Origin: Cryptomeria japonica | Lineage: Eukaryota > Streptophyta > Pinopsida > Cupressales > Cupressaceae | NCBI RefSeq assembly: GCF_030272615.1 | Contig: NC_081414.1 | Coordinates: 809,571,069-809,635,068 of the forward strand | Length of the DNA stretch: 64,000 bases | Direction of reading: 5' to 3' | Shown: in pieces, positions 1 through 12,242 of the stretch | Layout of the letters: every line of letters starts with the position of its first letter | Numbering within the stretch: the stretch's first letter is position 1 | The notes under the pieces: model-generated | What the model saw: the letters and a program-made list of their open reading frames with translations, nothing else | Database searches by the model: none | What the model was told of the DNA's origin: nothing | Program-made: the position numbers and the translations under genes

Positions 1-23
1 ATATAGCCATTTTTCTAGCAGTC

Positions 24-648
24 ATGAATGTGGCAAACTGCCCGGCTAGGAAATTTCTTGATGAATGGATTAAAAATGTATGGGTTAAAAGTTTAGGTTT
101 TCATACATCTTTCTGTCGTATGATACAAAGGGGTTTATTTGTTATCTTTTTTAGGGAGGCTAAATCCCAAGCGGCAGTTGTGCAAAAACAATTTTGGGGG
201 ATTGGTAACTATACCTTTAGAGCCCTAAATTGGACCCATGATGCGGTTAATGATGAAATTCTCGTGCTCTCATGCCCTAGGTGGATAGAGATAAAGGATC
301 TTCCTCCTATATTGTGGAATTTCATTCCATAAATTCTCGAGCCAATTGGTAGAGCGATTAGGGTTGATAACCCTCCCAACCTTGTGCCTAATTTAGATGC
401 TCGTGTTTTGGTGTCTGTCGACAAGTGGGGATGTTGAAAGAGAGGTTGATTACTCAGTGGAGGACAATAATAGTGTTGGGGATCCTTCCATGGCTGCTAA
501 CAAAGGATTAACCACCCGACCTAGGCATAAGAGAGGGAGGCCTAAAGGCTCCAAAGGGAAAATTTCCCCCCTCCCTAAGAAGGTTGATGCTAAGGCAGAG
601 TTCCCCAAATGTTTTAGCAATTTTAGGACTGCCAAGAGCTCTGAATAA
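24..648 (+). pseudogene. LINE ORF1 remnant
   Basis: This is the tail of a LINE ORF1, the RNA-binding partner of the LINE polyprotein. The first segment (24-332) carries the plant ORF1 pattern with PRWIEIKDLPPILWNFIP, then a stop; the same frame continues as ILEPIGRAIRVDNPP and LDARVLVSVDKW. After a frame change, a basic segment (480-648) with RGRPKGSKGK resembles a nucleic-acid-binding tail. No CCHC knuckle is seen. The resemblance to the DUF4283-type ORF1 of plant LINEs is from memory of the family pattern. The start is outside or at the window edge. Confidence 0.7.
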
Positions 649-653
649 ATCTA

Positions 654-3600
654 TTGTTCATGATCATGAAGTGCATCTCTTGGAATATTAGGGGGCTTAA
701 ATCCTCAGACAGGAAACATGTGGTAAAGAGATTTCTCAATCAACATAGGGATGCAAACATTGTGATGCTTCAAGAAGTTAAAGCAGTTAACTTTACTTTA
801 GAAGTAAACTTGAACTTTATCTGGAAAGATGCTTGTCAAATCACCACCAAACATGAGAAAGGCAAAGGGGGTACTATACTGCTTATCAATGCTAAATGGA
901 AGGAGGCTATCATTGAATCTGGTCACTCGCCATGCAATAGAGTCGCATGGGCTACACTTAATCTAGGTAACACCAAAATTGGAGTCTATTCGATATATGC
1001 CTCCAATTATTATAGAGAGAGAGCAGTTATGTGGCAGTCGATTAGCTCTCTTCCAAACATCCCTTGGATTATTGAGGGGATTTTAATATGATTGAATGCC
1101 TTGAGGATAAGGTAGGAGGTGTTAACATGGATTGGAAAGGGAGAGAAAACTTGCATTGGGGCAGGATGAAGAGTAAGAAGAGGCTCTTTGATCCCTTAGA
1201 AGGTCCGAGAAAGGATTACAAGGGGATCTGGTTTACCTGGTGTAACTTTCAGAAGGGCCATAGAAGAATTTATTGCAAACTTGATAGGTTCTATGCCAAT
1301 AAGGACCATTTCTCTTTCATAAAAAATGATAAGGGTGTCTCTATTAATGTTTGTTCATTCTCTCTCTCTCTGACCATCACCCAATTGTCTCTCGGATCTA
1401 CTTAACAGACAGGGTTCCTATTAAGATTATAAAGCAAGACAAGTTCATTCTAAACACCAAATTGTTGGAGGACCAAGATGTGCTTACTGCTGTGTACATG
1501 ATTAGGCAGATCAACAAATGGAGCAATGGCCCTAATTCAAGCATTGATAGATGGAATAGGAATGTTAGCAGTTGGCAAATCTACTCAGTACACTTGGTAG
1601 GAAGAAAGCTAAGGACAACATGAGTATTGAGAAGAAGTTGATTGATGCTCTCCAGAAGATAGAGGATTTGGCCCAAAGAGATCCTTTCAATATCATTTAT
1701 ACTCAAGCAATGGCCCAATCCAAAGATAGGCTTAGAAACCTGCAACAAATCAAAATTGAAGGTGCCAAAAACAGGGCAAGATTGGATTGGTTGAAGCAAG
1801 GTGACAAAGGCTCTAAATTCTTTTTTAATATGTTAAAGCAAAAGGAATGCAGGGAGAGGATATATAGACTGTGGGTTGATGGAAGGGAGATCATGGATAT
1901 TGAAGGGATTAAGAATGAGTTTCTACTTTTTTATAAAGGATTTTTTGCCTCTAAAGATAGCCCTACCTCCACTTCTCTTAGGGAGTTTTGCAAGAGTTTG
2001 ATACTGAACCTTATTGCTGATGAGGATGCCCTTGCTCTCAAGAAGCCCATCTCTATTGGGGAAATCAAGAGTGTCATTGGTGCCCTAAATAATGGCAAGG
2101 CTCCAGGACCAGATGGTCTTCCCATTGAATTTTATAAGGCTAACTTAGAATGGATTTGTGAGGACATGCTTTCCGTCTACAAGGAAGCCATTGAGGAAGG
2201 TTCTCTTGGTCCTAATATAAATAAAGGAACCATCAAACTCCTTCCCAAGGATGGGGATAAATCCCTGATTAAGAATTGGAGGCCTATTACTCTTCTCAAT
2301 GTCTCATACAAGATTCTTGCTAAGATTCTAGCACGCAGACTCATTGATATCCTTCGCGGGTTCATTTGTCCTACTCAAACTGGATTTATTAAAGGGAGGT
2401 ACATTTAGAAAATCTTATTACTAGCTGGGAAGCTATGGAATGGGCTAAAACCTCTAATCAAAATATTGCCATGCTCCTGCTGGATTTTGAGAAGGCCTAT
2501 GACCGGGTGGAGTGGGCATTCATTATCATGATGCTGGAGGCCTTCGGTTTCCCGAAGGAATTTTGTCAACTAGTTCAGATATTGCTTAAGGATGCTTCTA
2601 CCCAATTGGATATCAATGGTTCTATTACTAATGCCTTCAACCTAGGGAGGTCTACTAGACAAGGATGCCATCTAGCTCCTGCCTTATTTGTCATCGCTTC
2701 AGATGTGATTTCCTATTTGTTGAGAGATGAGAGACTCTCGCCGAGGGTCAAAGGAATCAGTCTTCCTAACAACACTGATTTGTTGAACATCCAATTTGTT
2801 GACAACGCTGCTTTATTTCTTGAACTAAATGAAGGAAACATGGAATCCCTAACTAATAAGCTCAGGATTTTTGGTGAAGCCTCTGAGGCTAAGATATCTC
2901 AATCTAAGTCCATTCTATTGGGTTGGCTGGAGAACCCCCCTGATTGGCTTAGCAAGTTTGGTTATCAATGGGGAGGGCCATACAAACAGATCAGATATTT
3001 GGGCATACCCTTCTCTGTTTCTCCTTGTCTTAAGGATATGTGGCTTTGGGTCAAGAGCAAATTAGACACTAAATTAAATAAGCGGAATAGACACTATTTA
3101 TCTCTCGCAGGTACAATTCAAGTTTGTCAAAAGATCTTGTCTTCATACAGCATATACCATGCTTCGATATGGATGTTTAGTAATTACCAAGTGAATGATA
3201 TTCAGAAGTGCATTCAGCAATTCCTATGGTCGGATGGGAGAGGCAATAAGAAGAGGCATTCAGTCATGGGAGTGGTGTTGCAAGGATAAAGAGGTTGGGG
3301 GCTTAGGCCTGAAGGACCTTAAATTGCAAGGTATCGCCCTAGCTGCTAAATGGATTTTTCATGCGCTGCATGGTGGAGAGCCATGGAAAGTGCTTGTCAT
3401 GAACAATATCAGATTGGCGGTACCCAGGCAAGCCAAGGCTTGGATGTCGCTTCCCCTTTGTGACTTGGTTGTTGGATCCTTCCCTATCTCTACCCCAGGC
3501 TCCCTTGTATTCAAAGCTATTTGGAAAGCTTGGGAGGCTGTTAGGAATTGGATCTCCAATTGTAAGGTCAGCAGTAATGATTTGGTTTGCACACATAACA

Positions 3601-4520
3601 CAGTGATACCATGGGAAAACCTCCCTCTTGGAGGTGAAAAAACCCAGCAAGAATATCTCAGATCCAATATATATTAAGGGCACAACCAAACTACAAATTA
3701 GCCCAGCTAGGGCACAACAAATGATCACCAAAGTACACACTTATCTGCAACTCTGATCAGATCTGAATATGAACTAAATTCCCAAAATGTCATACACTGA
3801 TCTTGGATGATGTTTGCTGGCTGAGGATAGCAGATTCAGCAGGCATCACATACTTAGGAGATGATTTACCTTGCCTAGAGTAAGCTCACTCAAGGTAGAA
3901 TAAATTTGGTTCTCCAAGTAGGCTAAATTCGCTCAATGATGAAGTGATCAGGTTCGCTGCTAGGTGTGATCAGATTCGCTCCTGTAGATGTCTTGATTAG
4001 TGCAGATCGCATAAGGCAGAGAGATGATTGATTATGAATTGATTGTGACTACAAGTCACCTTGTACTTATATGAAACATACCTTTAATTTTCTTGGTCGG
4101 CCTAATACATAATTGGCGCCAAGGTACAAGTTCAATTTGCAAATTACATTTGAATTAGGTCTTACCTCATAGCAAGTTACAAGTTACATTTAGATCATAC
4201 GCCCAAATAGGGCCTGCCCTATATTGAATATAGCCGTTGAGATAAATATCAAGGCCAATAGGCCACTTGATATTTGTGTAGTAGGTCGGCCCCCAGAAGG
4301 GATCCGACCTAGCTACAAAAACCAACAAAGGCAAACCCCTTGCACTTGTTCAAGGTTGCTCGGCTAAGGGCTGGGCTAATGAAGGTATATGTTGTTTTAA
4401 AGATATTATATTAAATGATCACCTTATTTCTTGGAATGAGCTTCCTCAAAAGTTTGAATTGCCTGCATCTAACTGGAGGACTTATTCCATTCTTCGAGAA
4501 GCCTGTAACATTTTGTAGCT
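654..4520 (+). pseudogene. LINE ORF2: endonuclease plus reverse transcriptase, disabled
   Basis: ORF2 would nick target DNA and copy the LINE RNA at the nick. The endonuclease starts with CISWNIRGLKS and LQEVK (654-1091), continues in another frame with FTWCNFQKGHRRIYCKLDRFY (about 1227-1291) and ends with LSDHHPI near 1369. The expected GGDFN motif is lost at a deletion near 1075. The RT has NNGKAPGPDGLPIEFYK, NWRPITLLN (1572-2408), LLDFEKAYDRVEW and STRQGCHLAPALF (2435-3289). The catalytic FADD box reads FVDN, so the second aspartate is gone. Frameshifts lie near 1085, 2405 and 3240. The C-terminal part is separated by the solo LTR at 3635-4327. Confidence 0.88.
3635..4327 (-). mobile_element. 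Solo LTR (about 0.69 kb) inside the LINE
   Basis: The LINE reading frame stops at LPLGG (3634) and resumes at GKPLAL (about 4330), so the stretch between is an insertion. On the minus strand it begins TGTTGG and ends TTCA, as an LTR would, and it contains a TATA-like CATATAAG on the minus strand near 4067-4075. The flanking duplication is imperfect (GAGG at 3631-3634, AAGG at 4328-4331), as expected for an old copy. No coding sequence or second LTR is present. A MITE is an alternative, but there are no long terminal inverted repeats. Confidence 0.6.
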
Positions 4521-4560
4521 TCGTAAAAGATGCAACACTATAAGCCTAAATCTATTTACC

Positions 4561-4756
4561 CCACCCACCCTCTTCAGCATAGACATTTGAGAGGAGAACA
4601 TAAGTTTTGGCATATTTAGGATCTAGCTCAAAGATAAGAGTTGATGTAAATACTCCTAATGTTATATTCTTATGTGGTCTACAAACACCAAGAAAACATT
4701 TCCATGCACCAACCACAGATTTGAATTGGTATCATCCTAGCTTCACTGTACACTAC
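4561..4756. other. Unassigned stretch before the 4.2-kb solo LTR
   Basis: This could be LINE 3' sequence or older host DNA. The short ORF at 4607-4855 runs into the LTR and matches nothing I recognise. The stretch resumes at 8917 on the far side of the LTR. Confidence 0.4.
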
Positions 4757-5200
4757 TGTTGTGACGTTTTCACACATCGCCCCATTGCAAATGGGGACCC
4801 ATGTTTTTTGCTCGTTTTGCTCGTTTTCGCTTTGCTTTTTCTAGGGTTTTGTTAGTTTGTTAGTTGTCTGGATTTAGGGTCAAGCCTTAGGGTTTTAATT
4901 ACCGTCTTTTCGGACCAAAATCCAGTCAGTTTTGGGAGCTTTTTGAATTTCCTTTTCTAGAATGCAAATTTTGAATGCAATGAATTCGCCAGAATGGTCT
5001 AATTTTCAATTGGAATGTTGATGCAGAGCTTAAATTTGTCTAAGTGTTGAAGATGAAATGTGAATTTTTGTCCAATTGAATATTTTTGACCAAATTTTGA
5101 CTTTTTTGAATTTTGATCCTAGGCATTTCAAATGATTTGTTTTCGCCTTGTGAAGTGATAAAATGTGTAAAATCATGATATTTTGACCTGTAGGAGCAAA

Positions 5201-6755
5201 ATCGCTCCTGTCCCTCAGTGAAGGACGGGAGCTCGTTTTCAAATATCTTACTATTCCTGCAGGGTCAAGATGAATTACGAATTGGAAGTGATGGAGAAAG
5301 GCGAGATCTTTCCATTGAATATAAATTGAAGATTTTCATGAGCACAGAAATGCCTCCAGGAGCAAAATCGCTCCTGTCCCTCAGTGAAGGACCGGAGCTT
5401 AAAATCAAATATTGCTTTGTCCTTGCAGGATTTTAACATCTTGACGATGTGAAAAGGTCCAAAGAGGTACATTTTATCAAATGAATATAACTTGAAGTGC
5501 TGTCGGGGAGATCACATGGATAAGCAAGTCCGGCTTGAGTGAGGTCCTGATCCTGAAATTTGACTAAGTCTGGAATGTCCTGACCCTGAAATTTGACTAA
5601 GTTTGGAAACTGAAAAACCTCCAAAAACTAGATTTTGCAATATAACTCCTGGAGGTCTGAAACCACTCTCAAACATCCTGAAAGTATATATGGAATATAA
5701 CTTAAAGTATAAGAAAGAAGAAACATAGAAGGAAATGTCACTTATACTTAAATGTTATGTTCCATTAAAATTGTCCTGATCGAGAGTGCGAAAAGTCAAA
5801 TTCCGCTCGTGTCCTTCTCCAAGGGTCCAGAGCGAAATGCGCTCCTGTCCCTCTCCAAGGGACCAAGGCGAATCGCTCGTGTCCCTCACCAAGGGTCCAA
5901 AGCAAAAATGCTTAGTTGAGCCATTCCTGACCTTGTTTGGACGAATCGAGACATCAAAGGCATGGTGAAGGACGAAATGAGCATGATAGAACATCCAGAC
6001 TTGATCAAAAACAATGAAATGATGAAGTTCTTGCCTAGAGGGTCAATTTCGCTCCTGTCCCTCACTGAAGGACCAGAGCGATATCTACAGAATGGCATAA
6101 ATTTCAAAGGACAAACAAGTTTCGAGCAACCAAGAGGGTCGAAAGGACATCATTTCACGTAATGAAGATGATTGCAAGTTGGTAAAAACAAGAACAAGCA
6201 CATAATGATGAACTTCGCTCCTGTCCCTCAGGAAGGGACCAGAGCGATATTAGGTATATTGATCAACTCATGCAAGAATCATGTAAGGTCAAGGTTTTGC
6301 AAGGTCTTAGAGGGTCCATGGAGTCTTTTGAAGGTGATACACGAAGATTTCAAACGTAAAATGATCATCAAGTTGAACATAGAGACCATATCGCTCCTGT
6401 CCCTCTCCAAGGGACAAGGGCGATGATCCCTTTAAACGTCCAAACACCTCATGCAAACAAATGGAACAAGCGCAAAAGGAACGAACAAGGATGTTACTCA
6501 CTTTACAATGAAAGAATGAGGTCGAAGATGCATAGTGAACGTGAAAATATGAAGATCGCTCCTGTCCTTTGGACAAGGACCAGGGCGATGAACACTCAAA
6601 GGCACTTAAGCACACATGCAAAGCAATCAAATTCGAAGAGCCTAACAAAATGATCAATTTTTGAATGTGGAGATGAAGGAGTTGAACGTTGAAGTTGCAA
6701 GAATTATGACAAAATCATGGATCGCTCCTGTCCCTCTCCAAGGGACCAGGGCGAT
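5201..6755. repeat. Ladder of about ten short hairpin modules
   Basis: Each module is about 32-36 bp and close to ATCGCTCCTGTCCCT, a short loop, then AGGGACCAGGGCGAT. The halves are complementary (ATCGC/GCGAT and TCCCT/AGGGA). Copies start at 5201, 5367, 5803, 5837, 5871, 6048, 6214, 6390, 6555 and 6721. Spacings of 166, 177, 166, 176, 165 and 166 bp are seen, and 5367 to 5871 is three such steps. Sequence between modules is diverged but keeps short common bits such as CATGCAA. The array lies upstream of both TATA-like boxes of the LTR, where U3 enhancers would be. Confidence 0.85.
5544..5609 (+). repeat. 33-bp tandem duplication
   Basis: Two adjacent copies of a 33-bp unit beginning GTCCTGA and containing CCTGAAATTTGACTAAG start at 5544 and 5577. 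They lie in the gap of the hairpin ladder where two modules are missing. Confidence 0.75.
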
Positions 6756-7076
6756 GAGGTACGTCCACTTCATTTTCATATTTTTGGCGCCAAATAAACA
6801 TTTCAAATTTTCCTTAAATGCCAAAATCGATAAATTTTGAAAATCCTATTAAATTAGCATTTAATATAGCATTGATCATTTATTAATTATTTTGCCTTTA
6901 TTAAAAATCGAAATTTTACAAATTAAAAAACGTTGGCAAATAATTAATTAAGTTTTTTAATAAAAATTGAGTGGAGCGCTTGATATTTATTTGTTTATTT
7001 TACCAAAAGTCGGCCTTTTACTTTATTTTAAATTCGCTTTTAATTACAAAGTCGGCCTAGTAGTAATTAAGGTGTG

Positions 7077-7090
7077 AGCGCTATAAAGGG
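7077..7090 (+). promoter_or_regulatory. TATA-like box in the solo LTR
   Basis: GCGCTATAAAGGGA follows the hairpin ladder and is followed by a C/T-poor leader. It is a plausible core promoter of the LTR; a second candidate lies at 8064. Confidence 0.45.
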
Positions 7091-8059
7091 AGGGTGAAAG
7101 ATTTCATTTTTACATCACCTTTTTATCATTCAAATGCGATCAAAGGGAGAAGTGCGAAGTTGTATTCAAAGATGGCGAAATTGCTAACTTGAAGAGGAGA
7201 TCACGTCCAAGACTTGAAGGGTGGCGAAGTTGATAAGAGGAATGTTCTTTTGAAGATCACGTCGAAGCCATCAAATTTTGATTTTTGCCTAGGCAAATTC
7301 TTTGTTTTGCATGTTAGAATTAAGCTCTCAAAAGAGGTATGGCGATGTGATCCCTTGTTTTGAATTTTGATCGTCATTGCCTTAAGCTTGAATTTTGAAT
7401 TTTGTTTTTCCTAAGCTCAGTCGTTTTTTAGGAAATAATAACTCAAGGATTTATTATGAAGTTTCCTAAAAAATTAATTTAATCTATGCTATTCATTGCA
7501 AAATCATGTTACTAATTTTGAAATGTTGTGTAGGCATCGAATGAAGATCTCTTCAAGGAAAATCAAGCCGGATCAAGGACGGTCTTCGCCAGGACATGGG
7601 CAACCTCTTTCAATCCAACGTTCCAAGGCGAGGTACATCATCATCCTGCACATCAAGGACACAAGGAGTTAGAACAAGGGCTCGTTGAAGAAGCAAATAA
7701 TTCCAGATGAATTAATTAAAGCAAGCTTCTCAACAACATCAAGTTGAATATCTACCAAGTTACAAGTGTCAAATGAGGTGGCGTCCTAGTCATCATTTCT
7801 CCAATCAGTGAGGTCCACCTCAGCATGTCCAGATTCAATGTACTTAACTCATGGAAGGTGGCACAAACTCCGATGTACCTACCCCGGCTATCCATTGGTC
7901 GATTTTTCTAGAAGGGACATGTGTCCAAGCAATACAATTTTGTCATTGGTCGAGCATTAAATGTTATGTAATGGTTGTAACAAACCCTAATTAGGGTTTT
8001 CATTGTTGAATCTTGGCCATTGATCTTGAATTGATCTAAGCCATCAAATTGTATTGTGG

Positions 8060-8072
8060 GCACTATATAAGC
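8060..8072 (+). promoter_or_regulatory. Second TATA-like box in the solo LTR
   Basis: GCACTATATAAGCCC lies about 1 kb after the first candidate and about 850 bp before the LTR end, a usual place for the U3/R junction. This is the better match to a plant TATA box. Confidence 0.5.
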
Positions 8073-8916
8073 CCAGACATTTCATTTTGTAAAAATTAAT
8101 TAGAGAGAATTAGAGAGAGATAGTATAGAAATAGTTGAAAGTAGTTAGTAGATAGAGAGTAGAATAGGAGGACAAGGCAAGAAATTGTTGCCATTGATTG
8201 TAAACAAATTCCATTTTCATTGAAGTAATGGTGAAATATGTCGTTTCTTGCAATTTGCATGGTTTCTTGTTGAGTCTTCAATCCTAGATGGTAAATGATT
8301 AGATGAATGGAGGAAATGTGCTTGATTGATGGTGAAATTCGTATATCCATACTACTAGCAGTTTGTTGATTGCAGACTTGCCTTGCGTAGTCAACTGGAA
8401 TCGTTCAGCTCAAGCTCAATTTCAATTTGTCGCTTCTTCATTGATATGCATCAACTTGGATGGTATCTATGCCTGCGGTGATGATTTGAACATCATAAAG
8501 CTTCCCATAGAAGATCGCACTAGTCTTGTGTAGATGTTCCATTGATGTCAAAACAAGACCTAGTTAGAGTTTCATCAAAAATCAATCATTGCTCCTACAT
8601 TCTTAGTATTAGGATTAGATCCTCTCTTCGCCCTTATCCTTTTTCCATTTTTTTAATCTAAGTTAGTAAGAGCCTATGTCCAGCAAAGCAGATCGGAAGT
8701 TCAATGTAAGTCCCCTTGTGATTCCAGCAAATCACATCATACCACTGGAGCTTGTCCACACGTAGAGACCCTACATCAAAGAACCTTGGAGTCTACCTAA
8801 CTGATCCTTTACGTGAATCTTCAGCAGTTAGAGACTATTTTCTCAAGAGAGGATAAGGTACCCTTGGGTATTTTATTCTGTGTTAGGCTGTGTACAAAAT
8901 ACACGTCAACAACTAC

Positions 8917-9106
8917 CAACAACACCTGCCATCACCTAATATAACTTGCAACTACAACTTACCCCCGACATTGTTACAAATCTCAAATTTATTGCAAATG
9001 GGAGGGACTCCAGTTACATCACAGTTCTTGTTTATCAACAAAAATTGACATCTCTTTCTTCACCCCTACAAGTGCCCTCATTCTGACAAAACTCGAAGAG
9101 CTTTAT
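8917..9106. other. Unassigned stretch between two elements
   Basis: It continues the sequence broken by the 4.2-kb LTR insertion. It is C/A rich and I see no gene in it. Confidence 0.4.
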
Positions 9107-9290
9107 TGATGCAGACACTTAGCTCTACACAACCCTATTCAATAGACTTATACGACATAAGTTTCAGAGGAGAAAGAAATATTATGAGTATCGAATTGCA
9201 CAGGAAAATACTCAGAATCCTTATATTTACAAATAAAGGGCTTACAAAACTCTCTATACAAAAGAGACGCACAGCCAATCCATCCTCTAT
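9107..9290 (-). repeat. Left (3') LTR copy of the rearranged element
   Basis: It matches 12065-12242 with scattered differences. The right boundary of this copy is uncertain because the partner is cut off at about 12242. Confidence 0.55.
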
Positions 9291-11781
9291 TCCCTTCCTA
9301 CTAAATCATAACATATCCTACTTCTAACCATAGTTACCATCTCCTAATTTAACCCCCAAACTCTCTACTTTTGGAGTACGTAACTGTTGTTTCCCTAAAA
9401 GTTCAATTCAGCAGTCTTCCTGATTGTAAGGAGTCAATTTGCATCAATCTAGCCTTCTTTTAAAATTTTGAACCTCTCAGTTCAAAGTTTATTTACATAA
9501 AAGCAAACTTCAACAAATTAAAACATTAAGAATCTTAACGACTTAACTATTACATATTTTTTTGGTGATGTAGGATTGCTTTTTATCCTAGGATGCTACT
9601 ACATCAAACATAAGAGGTTAGAATAGATGATAGAACCATCCTTTTGACTTGAAGAACCAAGCCACAGCATTCTCTTCCACCAGATTTGGTATCTCTTCAA
9701 ATCGTCACATTTTTTCTTTTTTCGCTTCCTTGTTGGAATAGAGACCTCCTCCTTTGTCAATTGGTCTTCTTCCTCTTTTCCCAAGTCCTTGAAGGCTTCA
9801 GTGTTCTGCTCCACTAAAAATCATCATTGCTCTTTACACCACTTGTATCACCTACATATAAATCATTTAAAACAGAAATAAAGTTAAGGGGATACAAATT
9901 TCCCATAAGTCCTTCTTCCTCCACATTATGCCATTTAGGCATGCTTTCAAGTACTTTCGTTATGAGGTCTTTGTTTCTTGACTTTGCATGATGTTGTTCA
10001 CAAGTCAACTCCTTTTCTTCATTGTCCTCTTTTGCTGCAAAACAAAGACTTGTGCTTTATTTCTTTCCTCAATCACCCTTGTTCTTTCTTTAGGAAAATG
10101 ACAATATTCTAGTCTTTCTTCCCCACTAATGGGATTCTCTAGACCTTCATCTAGCTGTTTTCAGCAAGTTGTGTTCTCTAAAAATATTAAATCTTCATCA
10201 CATATGGGCCCCCAACGATCTCCATTTCTGCTGTAGCTTCCTCTCCAAGGTGGACTGCCTCCCCGGCCACAACAATTTGGGACTCTTCTTGTGATAGGTT
10301 GCATTCTTTCTCATTGCAGTCTTCCAACTCTTCTCATTCTGCATTGTAATCTTCAATGCCTTCCCCTTATTAGGGGTAACACAACTCAAAAGCTCCATCA
10401 AACTCAACTATTTCTACATCTTCATCCCATTCAACTATTACTACTCTCTGTGACTCTAGGAAGATCTCACATAAAGGTCTTTTATCCATTGATATTTGTG
10501 CCAACTCTTCAATAGATTCTATCTTTCCTTTTCCAACAACTCCACTACTTGTCTAGTCCTTGACTCAATGACTTTCCTCTCTGAGAATGGCTCTTGCCCA
10601 CAAGGTCAATAATTTTTCTCACCATTCTTTTTCACCTTCTCATAACTCTTCAACACCTTTGCTATAGATTTATTTTTCTTTGGCTTCTTGTTGTTACATG
10701 CCTCATAATCTTCCAACATGCACCATAACTCCTCCAACCCAAACTCAATTGTTGCAACTCCTTTTACTGGTCCCTTGTTAGCTTCTTCCGCTGTCTTTGT
10801 CTTACTCTTTCTTCCAACTTGGTTAGCCTCTTCTTCACATCATAATATAACTCCATAATTATCTCTTCAGCCCCAAAACAGAGCTGCAACTCTCTTCTCC
10901 ACTTTCCTTTGGAATGAACAAATAATTGACCATTTATCAACATTCTAATATTATTCTTCATCCCTTTGAAAAAATTAACACAAGTTCAGAAGACACAACT
11001 GCAAGTTAATGCCCCAAAACCAATAATCAAATACACAACTACAACTATATCTTATCTTGATGAGCTTTACCACATTTTCCCTATCCACAATATCAATAAG
11101 TAACGTCTTCCTACACAAAACAAAACTTGCTCACCTCATCCTATAATTTCTCCTACCTCATTCTTGATCAGGAACACTTTGAGAATGTGGAAGCTTCACT
11201 TGAATAGCTATCATCAGCAACCATCACATTCCTCTACAGACAATACTTAGAAGAAGAACACTCTAACTTGCAACAAATATACAGCAAATAACACTTGTTT
11301 TCTGGAACTAGCCCTTGTCTGCACATCTACTCTCCTTTCCTCTGTTAAAGAAGCAAGGGAATCCTCCTCAATTACCATATTGCCTCCGATGCACATTCTT
11401 CATCTGCTGCTTGGTGAACTTCTGCCCTGGGTTCCTGTAGTTCATTTGTCTTACAATGTGCCAGACTCTCTAACAATTTCAACAACAGATATCCCCTCTG
11501 CAAATGGTCTCTCTCTAAGCGATTATATAATAAACCTGTGTTAGTTCCTTCTATCCTCCTTGAATAATTTTAATCTCTCTTTTAGAGAGAGTTTCCATTA
11601 GAAATTCCTTCGTCTTTGTTTTAATAAGATTAAAATGAAGGGCAACACAAGCTGGACACATCCCTCAAGCCCTGCCACGTTTTCATCAATCATCAATCAC
11701 AAATAGTACTTCCTTCTTCTCTTGCCAATCACACAACCAGACTTCTTATGCTCAAAATAGCTACATCAGTAGAAAGATTTT

Positions 11782-12123
11782 AAAATATTGACATAACAAA
11801 TTCAACCTCTGCTGTTCTGAGTTTTCTCCTAGCTAATAAAATTCCTCCCAAAAACTTCCATTCCCAGCATCTTAAAATGCTCTGATACTAAACTGATGCA
11901 GACACTCAGCTCTGCACAACCCTATTCAATAAACTTATACAACCACAGCAGTAAAATATTGACCTAACAAATTCAACATCTGCCGTTCTGAGTCTTCTCC
12001 TAGCTAATAAAATTCCTCCCAAAAGCTTCCATTCCCAGCATCTTAAAATGCTCTGATACTAAACTGATGCAAACACTCAACTCTGCATAACCCTATTCAA
12101 TAGACTTATGCAACCACAGCAGT
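11782..12123. repeat. 171-bp tandem duplication spanning the priming site
   Basis: The unit starting AAAATATTGAC at 11782 recurs at 11953, and TGATGCA at 11894 recurs at 12065, both 171 bp apart. Each copy contains the antisense priming site and the first part of the LTR. Confidence 0.8.
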
Positions 12124-12242
12124 TTCAGAGGAAAAATAAATATTATAAGTATCACATTGCATGGGAAAAATACTCGGAATCCTTATATTTACAGATAATG
12201 GGCTTACGAAAGTCTCTGTACAAAAGAGATGAACAGCCAATT
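12065..12242 (-). repeat. Right (5') LTR copy, truncated
   Basis: This is the partner of 9107-9290, next to the antisense priming site. Homology stops near GAACAGCCAATTTG, after which a duplicate of interior sequence follows. Confidence 0.55.

Larger units (their letters stand above)
1..4560 (+). mobile_element. L1-type LINE retrotransposon, decayed, cut by the window start
   Basis: A non-LTR retrotransposon runs on the plus strand from the window edge to about 4560. In order it has an ORF1 remnant, an APE-type endonuclease, a reverse transcriptase and a C-terminal region. The coding sequence jumps between frames and has several stops, so the copy is dead. It is split at 3634 by a minus-strand solo LTR; the LINE frame resumes at about 4331 (GKPLALVQGCSAKG) and runs to a stop near 4518. 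No clear poly(A) tail is visible at the 3' end. The family call rests on the motif order and is secure; the exact ends are not. Confidence 0.9.
4757..8911 (+). mobile_element. Large solo LTR (4,155 bp)
   Basis: The unit begins TGTTGTGACG and ends CGTCAACA, giving a TGTTG/CAACA terminal inverted repeat. It is flanked by a perfect 5-bp duplication ACTAC (4752-4756 and 8912-8916). There is no pol coding sequence and no second LTR inside, so I call it a solo LTR left by recombination between two LTRs. TATA-like boxes at 7081-7087 (CTATAAA) and 8064-8070 (TATATAA) indicate plus orientation. The left 2 kb contain the hairpin ladder described separately. At over 4 kb it is long for a plant LTR. A non-autonomous element without LTRs is a less likely reading. 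Confidence 0.8.

Noticed and set aside
3339-3740. Minus-strand ORFs opposite the LINE RT
   Set aside because: Shadow frames of the LINE coding sequence and of the inserted LTR.
5201-6755. CRISPR-like array (repeats of ~35 bp at regular steps)
   Set aside because: Spacers are ~130 bp, share residual similarity, repeats vary, and the array lies inside a plant LTR with perfect target duplications.
9599-10961. Host gene encoding lysine-rich coiled-coil protein on the minus strand
   Set aside because: The ORFs are short, broken, and lie between two related LTR copies, so they are better read as interior of a non-autonomous element.
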